Shown here: positions 50,900-64,000 of the stretch, in pieces
Layout: the number at the start of each line of letters is the position of its first letter
Numbering within the stretch: position 1 is the stretch's first letter
Assembly: GCA_030141605.1 (NCBI GenBank)
Contig: JAQGDQ010000016.1
Span: 70,001-134,000, forward strand
Origin: Tubiluchus corallicola
Taxonomy: Eukaryota > Priapulida > Priapulimorpha > Priapulimorphida > Tubiluchidae
DNA length: 64,000 nt
Reading direction: 5' to 3'
Translations under genes and position numbers: made by a program
The notes under the pieces: generated by a model
Database searches by the model: none
What the model was told of the DNA's origin: nothing
The model's input: the letters and a program-made list of their open reading frames with translations, nothing else

Positions 50900-52550
50900 A
50901 CTACCTCGGAGTACTGTATTTCCACGTATAAATCGTACCCGCGGATTGAAGGCCAGAGGCGAGTCGGTGAAAGTCGGTGCGGCGGCGTTTGTGTTTATCT
51001 CAAAAACGCCAACAGAACGCTTGAAAATTAATTATTAAGCCTTTGGCATTGAGTCCACTCTTTCGCAATGTTAGGTTATGCACATGCTGTAAAAAGTAGT
51101 AATTCATGCGTACTGCGCAGCTAATCTGATGTGCAGAACAAGTTTCTTGGCGAACAATCCACTATTTTCATACCTGTTCTTAGTCCGCCTAATTATGCAT
51201 GCTTGACTGACGTATTTTCTCTGCAGAGGTCATTTCGAGTGTATCATTATTATGGTAAACAAATGATTCACAAAATTACCTCATGTACAAAGGCTGCCCC
51301 TCATTGTTTGCTGTTTTAAATGTTTGTGTGGGCTTTGCTAATTAAAATAATACAACTAATCGCCAGTGATAACAGAAAAAAACTTGCATATTTTATGTAT
51401 TATTTATTTGTACAAAAAGCACATTAACACAACACAACCACAACTGTTTTAATATTTTAACCTGCGTATCCATTCTACTTATTCAGTAGGATACCGCCGT
51501 CCAAAGAAAAATTTCTTCGTCACTGTTCTCAGGTCAGTGTGGTCCTAAGGTAGCGCGCTGGCATGCATTTACCCAAGCAGCGCTAGGAAACACTCAACGA
51601 TTGCTTCATAGAGAAAGTTAAAAAATGCCAAAGTTTAATATTTTGGCGCAGTCTTGCTTTATCATATTTCATTCATGCTAGGCAGTACACAGTGATTACA
51701 AGCAAAATATGGATGATTTACCTCGTTTATGGGCTCACGTCAATTACCGTCTGCTGAAATTAGAGGGAGTTCTAAAGGTATACTGACTTTCTCACAGCAT
51801 TTGGTTTTGTGCATTGCACAATTATTGTTTTATTTTTGGGTAAACCTAAAATCTGTTGACGTCATTACTGTCGCCATAGTTCATTACATTAAACTTAAAT
51901 TACCAGTGTTATTGTCATATTTAGTGAGACACCATAATGGTTTAGATTGCGGTAAAGTAGCTATTGTAAGTTGCTGACAAAGCTTACAATTGCATGAAAA
52001 AAATTTGCGTGAAATTCGTACCAAGGTTTTTCTTAATGACACTCGTAATAACTTAATAGAACGATTGGCAGAAAAGAGGATATTACAAGAAAACTTTACT
52101 ATAAAATAGTTTTGTTATTTTTATAGGCGAGTAAAAGTTACTATAAAGTAATCCATCGGATCAGTTTTGCGTGGGAGGGAGAAGTTGATTCTTAATTTTA
52201 AAAAAAACTTTCATTTTCTGTCATTTTGCTTCTTCGTGCCATACTATACAATTCAAAAAGTTTCTGTACTGTACTGTATCATAGTCACAGAATATACCAG
52301 AATATCCCAAAGTGCAATTTATTTGAATCAGGTTTTAAAGCCTGAACGACAAGTCAGAAAAAGACAAAAATTACAATGGCGCCTGCTTCAAGTTACAATA
52401 GTACTAAAAGCAGAGATTCCATTTTTTTATGAAAGCAATAATTTGAACAGTGCATACTGGGTATTAAGCGTTGTATCAAACGCCCAACTAGATATTTGTT
52501 GGGATAAATAAATTCATTTTTGTTGTTTCTAGTCACAGTTGTGCAAGAAG
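50900..52550. other. Non-coding stretch
   Basis: No exon or repeat recognised. Open frames at 51729-51977 and 52167-52511 lack recognisable motifs or splice context and are not called. Confidence 0.35.
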
Positions 52551-52990
52551 TAGGGGTGAGCATCAAACGTTCGAGTTCGAACGTTCGAATCGAATTCGAA
52601 CGCTCGAATTCGATTCGAACGAGTTTTTTTAGTTCGAACTCGATTCGAATCCAAAACTATAGATTCGAATAATTCAGCACTTCAATCACATATGTTCCTG
52701 ATCACTAAAACGATTGAAACAACATGCAATTAGCGTAATTTAGCAGTGATTTCTGTGCACAATTTTAAACAAATTACAAGTCGTTTTATTGCAGAACAAA
52801 ATCTAGTGATACACATGATCTTTGTAAGACTAATTTTTACTGGTGGTTCGAAAACTTGTTCGAAAATCGTTCAATCTCAATTCGAATTCGGTTCGACTTC
52901 GAAACACTGAAGTTCGGTTCGATTCGAATTCGAAAGTCACAAATTCGGTTCGATTCGAATTCGCTTTCTGGTAGAGAATGCTCACCCCTA
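52551..52990. mobile_element. Non-autonomous hAT-like element rich in TTCGAA
   Basis: Ends TAGGGGTGAGCAT and ATGCTCACCCCTA are perfect inverted repeats. The 8-bp GCAAGAAG at 52543-52550 recurs at 52991-52998 as a target-site duplication. Sub-terminal parts consist of 'ttcgaattcgaacg'-type palindromes. 440 bp, no transposase. Confidence 0.93.
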
Positions 52991-52998
52991 GCAAGAAG

Positions 52999-53600
52999 TA
53001 GTACAAGTTGTTTTTTAAACCGAAGAAGAAAATCATTCAGAAAATTCCAAAGACATTCTTGGGATAAGCACGGGCGCACCTGTTGCCCGATCGTTTACTT
53101 CCTGCATGCTGGCTAACTGATGTCAAACGTCACCTTCCTTTTTCGTGGGCATTTAGATTAAAATGAAAATAAAACAAAAATAACAAGATTCGCAAGATAT
53201 CATGCAAACGCATCGAGCTTTCAATCAGATTTTAAAATCAGTCTTCACACTAAGCGGAAGGACTAATTTTTGAAGAGCTTAAAGGAAGACAGAACGATTA
53301 AAAATGGCTCACTCATTATAATAAAATTGAGTAATCCTCAGCGTAAAGTTAAAATAACAACAATGTTCAAGACAAATGCGTCCGGTGCATACTAGAAAAA
53401 ACTAAAGTGCAAAACTAAGGCCTAATTATATACAATAAATGAACATATTTACAAACACAATATTAAAATATTTTTACAAAAAAATATTACAAAAAAAACA
53501 TTAAATTTTACAAGACATATTTTACACTATATATACATTTAACATGACACAACAGAAACATGTTTTACATTACATAGTTTTTTTTTTAAATTTTACATTT
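52999..53600. other. Non-coding stretch
   Basis: No gene seen. AT-rich with 'aaaaaaatattac'-type runs towards 53500. Confidence 0.35.
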
Positions 53601-53609
53601 TTAATCGTT

Positions 53610-54275
53610 TTGTAGAGTTAGGGGCGGGGGTAGATGAAAATTGAGTCTGTGTAATTAGTATCAGATGCACAATGTGGAAGTTGAAACCTGTTATATTGAT
53701 GTTCTTTTAATTTCTTTTTAAAATGGTGGAGAGATTCTATTAGTTTTATTTCACTGGGTAGTAAGTTCCATAAATGTATGGCCTGTTTTGATATAGAGTT
53801 ATTTCCAAATTTATTGTTTACTGTAATTTGCTTTAAATTGTGTGTTCTATTGTTTAAAGTGGTATCAGGAATGAATGCTAAGGGATTGTTTATAAACGGA
53901 ATGCTCAGTTTGTTGATATATTTATAAAGAAATATCAGTGTTTTGTAATCTCGATAGGCTTCTAATATTGGTATTTTTGTGGACGTTCTTAAGCTTGTTG
54001 CAGATGCAGCATGTTGTTTAGCAGTTTTATTAGAATAGCCATGAATTGATCTAAGTGCGTAGTTTTGCATTGTATTTAGTTTTCATTTTTGACGTTTTGA
54101 AGTAAAGTGCAACCATACAGATAATGTGGTAATATTAGACTTTTGTAGATGAGAATTTTTGTTTTCTTGGTTAGATGGCCTCTGGTTTGGCGTAAAAATG
54201 CCGTGCTTAATGCCATCTTGTTGTGTATTTGTTGAAACTGTTCATCCCAAGTGAGTTTATTATCGACAGTAATGC
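53610..54275 (-). mobile_element. LINE ORF2 C-terminal relic
   Basis: The minus strand reads LTKKTKILIYKSLILPHYLY, then MQNYALRSIHGYSNKTAKQ, IHLWNLLPSEIKLIESLHH and finally IFIYPRP. It is open for 150 codons after a frame break, so it may be younger than the relic at 21466-21965. Confidence 0.85.
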
Positions 54276-54344
54276 ATTAGTAATAATAATCGGTAGTAAT
54301 CGGTAATAATCGGTAGTAATATACTACCCCGTTTTCAAGCATGG

Positions 54345-54640
54345 TAAAACCTAATCACATTTTAACACCAATAGTACTGTAAAAGCATTTCTAATAATTA
54401 AATAATAGATTAAAATCTTAATTAACGACATGCGACGCCAACTAGTGATGGCATCACAAACTAACATAATTTTCAACATCAAAAACATTCCACGAGCGTG
54501 TTGCACGTGTTTGCGAATGCAAAAATGGAAGAACAGTGCTACTGTAAGATATTCGGTGTGTTGTGCTGAAACTGGGCATGTTTTGAGATAAAAATTCAAA
54601 TTTTATGTTTACTGTTGTACTCACGCATGAGCTGTCGAAC
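54345..54640 (-). mobile_element. Rep-C copy 3, inverted
   Basis: Reverse complement of the 34090-34345 family, including 'gagctgtcga' near 'cacgcatga' at its right side. Confidence 0.65.
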
Positions 54641-57110
54641 GTGTGTAGTTCGTCAAAAACTAACGCATCTGAACTGAGAGGTACAGCACCTGTTTTTGTG
54701 CAATGCTTTCTGAAATGCAGGCGATGGTGACATGCATGTAACAGCGAAGAACTAATGGGGCAAATGCGAAATTGTGTTTTTGTGCTAATAATTCTTTCAC
54801 GTAAGTCATTTTTGAAAAAAAATTGTGTTTACTTTCAATATGTTAAAGCGTAGATTGTTTTGACCTATAGTCTAAGAATGGGTCCGATTTTCCTTTATTT
54901 CAAGCGGTTGGTTGGAATTTCAGCGCACACTTGTTGAACACTAAAAATAAAGAGGTGACATAGATTTGCTTTTCAAAGAAACCAAAAACTGCGCTGTTGA
55001 TCAAATTGTTGAGTTCTGATAAAAACTAGAAGCTGTATGTGATGACCCTGATCCTGTATTTCCTCTAGGGGAATCAAAAAGGGGCATGCTGCGTTAGTCT
55101 TACATCTCATAACAGAAGGGAGCTAGTATTATAGTCACTAAATGTATGGATGCAGATCGGCCTAAGGCGGATGTTGAAAATACGGGGACTATGGCCTATT
55201 TGCACTCTATACACTAACGGATCTGAAAAAAAAAGAAAAATCAAATAGCAGATATTAAAATAATTAATCAAACAATTTAATCATCAAGAAATTCTAAAGT
55301 GATTCAATTTAAGCAAAAGTTCAGTAATAACAAAGATATAGCAATATTGACAAAGCTTGGGGTTAGTAGGGTATATACGTTTGCATAAAGTTCATGTCTG
55401 CCCACTTTGTACCTAGGTTTTTTGAAACACCTTTCCTTTAAAGCGAACAGTTTGTAGAACGGTAGCAATACGTCGTAATATAACCTCTGCGCCTGAATAC
55501 AGTTGTGATTCCAAACTTCGTCAGAGAAACTATAAATTAGTCTTTACCCAGCAAGTAGCATCGAAGAACATTAGGCTAGTATACGTGATGTTTACGTTAT
55601 CAGTGCGACATTAGTTACGATCGTAACAAAACCGAAAAGTACCTGTTACCACCCTGGATGTGATTCTGTAGTAGGTCGATCCATTTGTCAGTCAGTGGCT
55701 AACTCCACTACTGCAGACTGCAGGCCAGCATCTCTGGGACAACTCTGGTTGACGACTACAGGTCACGACAACTAGGCTCTCACTGTATAACCATGTACAG
55801 TACACACCATATCTTGTGTGAAACTTTCTAGTACGGCATTTCCCTTCAAAAAAACATATAACTTCACAGAGACGAGTAAACGACCTGTCTCGTTCTGTGT
55901 CAAGTTGCCATCCATATCTAAACAGTGTAGAACGAAGTTCATCGAGAAGCCACTCGCGTAAACAGCTATAATTTTATTCACCTGTGTACCCTCGTTAACC
56001 TTGACTTAGCCACTGCATTATAGTCGCGATAGGGCAGACAAGAGTGGGTCAGACGGAATTCAAAAGGGGGTTTGTTAGTAGGTGCCTACATCCTAACAAA
56101 ATATCAGTAATTAATAACACAATTAACTAATACTGCCAGTAGCTAAATATCATACATATCAATTAATTGAACATACAGTATGAATAGGGCTTAATGTTGC
56201 ATAAGCATAATATGAGAACTATTAAATGTAGGGCGGAACATGACACTATACTGCAGAGTTAATTTGTCTAAGCGCAGTCAATAAAATCTTTTACCTTCAA
56301 CTTTGATCATTATATTCACAGCGCACACAAAGCAATTCGTTAGCATGGCTTTAATTCGGGCTAATGTTGTTATACCAAGCGATAAAAAGAGTTTGTAGTA
56401 TTCTCGACGATTAATGAAATTAAATATAAGCACTTCGCTAAATATGAACTCGTTCAAATGTTAATTTGTTGTTGTGTGAAGGTGTTGAAAATCGCGCACA
56501 GGTTTGGAAAATCAGTATGGCAAAATTTCGCTTATTTTTGTTATTTTGTGACAAATATTTGTAACGTAATTTTGCATTTGCAACCTCATGATTAGAGCAA
56601 TTTAATTATTAATCGTAAAGAAAGAGTTAAAAATGTGCGAGATAATTGGACATTTGCTTTGCGAGCGAATGAATTAATCTTGCAACAAAAGCAAACGCAT
56701 CCTTGAATCTACGGAATGAACGGATTGACTAGATTCTGGCGATATTTTGAAAGACACCTGCCCATGCAGAGTGTTTTATCTGAGGTATCTGAGGTTAACC
56801 GCTAAGATGAGTACGTGTACTATTCAAGCCACTTTAGGGTGGTGGACTTTGATAACTTTTAGTTTTTCTCCACCCTTTCACCAATCAGTTAATTATCATA
56901 TCTCAGATAAATTAATCTGTTACTGCATCATATTATCGTTTTATGCACTGTGTTTTTCTTCTTGTAAAAAGGCGATAACTAAAGATACTTATACTTATGT
57001 AGTCGCAAGAAATGTGCAAACAACTATACTGCAGACCCAATGAGTGCCGTTTGCCTTCACTTCTTAATATAATAATGTCTACAGTGAAACGAAGTTGAAT
57101 CAGCTAGTCA
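54641..57110. other. Long stretch without a recognised gene
   Basis: The longest frames, 55772-55981 (minus, 69 codons, MNKIIAVYASGFSMN) and 56747-57043 (plus, 98 codons), show no known motif. The minus one contains CLDMDGNLTQNETGRLLVSV and might be an exon, but no family or splice partner supports it. Confidence 0.3.
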
Positions 57111-57111
57111 A

Positions 57112-57240
57112 TGAAGCAAACGAACAAACACACAAACAAACAAACACGCAAACAAACAAATAAAAGCAGCCAGTCAGCTAACAAACCAAGCGATAAAGCA
57201 GATAATACACACGAACAGAAGCAAACAAGAAAATAAAGAT
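57112..57240. repeat. (CAAA)n-rich low-complexity tract
   Basis: Degenerate acaa/aaac repeats. Confidence 0.75.
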
Positions 57241-57984
57241 AAAACCTAGCCAATAAAAATTAAATAACTGCCTTAGTGAGCAACTGACTAATTAACAACT
57301 ACTGTTTTTTATACAACTCGGCAATCTGCAGATTGGAATCCAGCTCTCAGTGGAAAAGCCAACTGAAGATTGATGGATATGGTGGGACCAGAACATTGCT
57401 CGTTATCAAAGACAATCCTCTATTTCTAAGATGAGATTCGAATGGGATATATAAGCAATTATTATAGAATTTTTTAATTTGCAGTTGTGTTTTTTCTTTT
57501 GTTATCTGGACACTTATAGGCTTGATTTTAGTGATTTTGGACTTTATTCAATTCTCCTCCTCCTCCTCCTATATTGAAAAAAGCTTCAGTAACTGCAATA
57601 TCACTTGTGCAAAATCAGCTAATGCAGAAAATTTCAACTATCCAGAAACAACACTCTGATATGCTTTGGCGTCAAGTCTACTCTATTTTTCAAAAGAAGT
57701 TCCTGTTAAAAGATGAAACAGCATTAATTTGTTCTTGGCTTATCATTTGGTTTTCCTGGAATAGCAGCATAGCTTGAGCTGTAGCAAGCAGTCGATCAAT
57801 AAAATAGTGTGTACAATCACGCAAGTGTCCAACAGATTAAGCTACTCACTAGGGATGTTTTTCTTAATTTTTTCAGTTAAATCGCTTACGATTGTCTAAA
57901 CAAATAGCAAGATTAGATGGTCGATATTCTCTTGAATAGAACAGCATCTAATTTGTAATTATGTCTCTGCTCATACAGCAGCAG

Positions 57985-58225
57985 AAAAGTCTCATGTCTT
58001 ATAAGACCTGTTTTGAATGTGAGATTATGTAATTAAACTTGAGATAATCGACAGAAAATCACTGCTGTCGCATGTCTTATATGACCTGTTTTGAATGGTG
58101 TGGTCCTGTAGTTAAACTTGAAATAATCGACAGAAAACCATTGCTGTCGCATGCCTTATAAGACCTTTTTTGAATGTTGTGGTCCTGTAGTTAAACTTCA
58201 GATAATCGACAGAAAATCATTGCTA
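57985..58225. repeat. Three tandem copies, about 80-bp unit
   Basis: Each copy holds 'tctcatgtcttataagacct' or a variant, 'gtagttaaacttgaaataat' or a variant, and 'cgacagaaaatcattgct'. Absent from the other duplication copy. Confidence 0.88.
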
Positions 58226-59219
58226 TAACTGAGAACTATAACAATATGAGATAAATTGAACTTGTATAGAATTACTATAAATTGAACTTTTGTAAAGTTA
58301 AATGAGGCTGTGAGGTATCTGGAAAATTAAAGCATTTGGCTTATAAAGGTAAGCTTAAAATAAAAGGCATATTGGGTTTATTTTACAGTTATCAGTTAAA
58401 CTTAGAGAAATATAACAAGGAAATGTGCAAAAATACTGCCTTTAAAGCGTAAAGTTAATCTAAAGTACTATAAAGGTGCCATGACGGCCGTCGTTGACTT
58501 AAATTTTTTTTCAAAATTCAAAAAATAGTTGATTGATTTAACATATGTCATAATCACATTAGTTTTAAAATACAATACATAAACAGTAAAGTACAAAAAT
58601 AATCATGTAAAAATAATCACTGTTATTAAAACTGTTATTTTGATGTAACTGGTGAACGTCGTGACTTTTTGTAAGTGCATCGTGGCTTTCCATAAAGATG
58701 CACTGCTCAAAGTTCTTCAGTTTAAATAAATGTTTATGCAAAAATACCATAAAACTAGCTAATTTTTTTTGGTAAAAACCTATTATACTTTAGACGGAAA
58801 TTGACAATGTGCTGCTTTCCTTCAGGCGATGAATGACGTCATTGGTAGAAAGACTGTTTGAGGTCGTTAATATTAATTTTCCATAATTTTTCTTATTCTG
58901 TTATGCAAAAAGTGATTTCAAACGAACGAAAGGCAATTTCAAATGAACCAGGCTGTGATTTGAAAGTGTAAGTCGTGAAATCAAGTGGGAGAAGATACCA
59001 TTTGAATATCATTATTAATTTCGATTTTTGTACAATTGAATTTACCTTTTGAAGAGTTGATTTCATATTTTGCACATTTCATTTTTCTTTTTTTCATAAA
59101 CGAAACCAAATTTTTACACAAATGATTTCAGCTTTTGTACAAATATTTTCAAGGTATGCACAGATGAAATCACCTTTTGCACATTTGAAATTACGTTGAA
59201 TCTTGAAATCACTTTTTTT

Positions 59220-59605
59220 GCAATAAGACTTTTCGCAGTTTTGCTACGCACACGCACAGTTGCTTTCGGTCAAAGGTTAAGAGAACCACAATAACACGTC
59301 TTAATTACAAACGTCATATGACATGTGGGTAAAACGAAATCGTCTGTTGCATCAGTTCAGTATCTTCAGTTGTTTTAGATGGAGTTTACTTAATTGTGCA
59401 TTAACGTGTGCGTGGAGTGATTTACTAGCAGGATCTTGCTTGGAAGCAAAAAGAATAAACTAGGTAAGGCTCTAGCTAACCCGTTAAAACTGTTACTTTT
59501 ACAATAGCATAGGTTACAAGGCGTTGTCAAGCGTACAAAAATGCTAGGTCTGATACACTTAACCTTTGACATTTTCACGATCATCATCAATCACTGGAAC
59601 TTTGA
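59220..59605 (+). mobile_element. MITE family M1, plus copy
   Basis: Duplication partner of 37100-37480. Confidence 0.75.
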
Positions 59606-59874
59606 AAATATTTTTTGAAAAGAAAAAGAGCACGTATAATCTCAACTAACTAGCAAGCAGAAATTCTCACAAAAATAAAAAAGGAGAAAACTGTAAAATA
59701 TCACAGTCTAGTCCGAATTTAGAAAGTGAGTTTCATCTTTGCTTACGTTATAATTTATAAAAGACCTCCAAAGCTTTAAAGATTTGTAGCTGTAATGACA
59801 ATGACAATGAATTTAATTTACTTATTCTGCTCAATGACCATCTTTAATTAAATAACTTTTTATTGTTAAATTAA

Positions 59875-64000
<4,126 letters not shown>

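Noticed and set aside
52167-52511. 114-codon plus-strand frame
   Set aside because: No motif, no splice context, and composition like the surrounding AT-rich DNA.

Overview
This is AT-rich, repeat-laden nuclear DNA of an animal. Genes are split into short exons by kilobase introns with GT..AG borders, there are no bacterial operons, and microsatellites, minisatellites, non-LTR retrotransposon debris and small inverted-repeat elements are everywhere. The gene families (a secreted CAP protein, a cytosolic sulfotransferase cluster and an immunoglobulin-superfamily membrane protein) would suit an invertebrate deuterostome such as a tunicate, but nothing here proves the species.

Layout. (1) 2138-12895, plus strand: a CAP-superfamily (CRISP/GLIPR-like) secreted protein. 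Eight coding exons join with matching phases into about 330 residues: signal peptide, CAP domain, cysteine-rich hinge, ten TEDPP repeats and a very basic 47-residue tail. Its introns carry a LINE relic split by a hAT element, many microsatellites and a further RT relic. (2) 13425-17430: a mosaic of LTR-retroelement-like pieces in direct and inverted orientation. (3) 17649-19273, minus strand: the first two exons of a cytosolic sulfotransferase (SULT-a); no later exons were seen. (4) 19.3-25.1 kb: telomere-like CCCTAA repeats containing a LINE tail, another LINE relic, and a repeat array rich in CACGTG. (5) 25157-35391, plus strand: an Ig-superfamily receptor with five Ig-like domains, one split over two exons, all introns phase 1, and two different membrane-spanning exons. 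The signal-peptide exon was not found. (6) 37762-45436, minus strand: a complete six-exon sulfotransferase gene (SULT-b, about 326 aa) with every key motif. (7) 48436-50760, minus strand: remains of a sulfotransferase pseudogene. (8) 59875 to the right edge, minus strand: the last three exons of another sulfotransferase (SULT-c), inside a segmental duplication of 36.2-42.1 kb.

The sulfotransferase copies form a local family made by duplication and decay, interleaved with the receptor gene. A roughly 340-bp inverted-repeat element is present in at least nine copies among the sulfotransferase and receptor genes, and its copies inside the duplication moved with it. The most unusual proteins are the CAP protein with an acidic-repeat linker and basic tail, and the Ig receptor with alternative membrane anchors and displaced cysteines. 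All exon models are hand-read from splice consensus, phase and family motifs.
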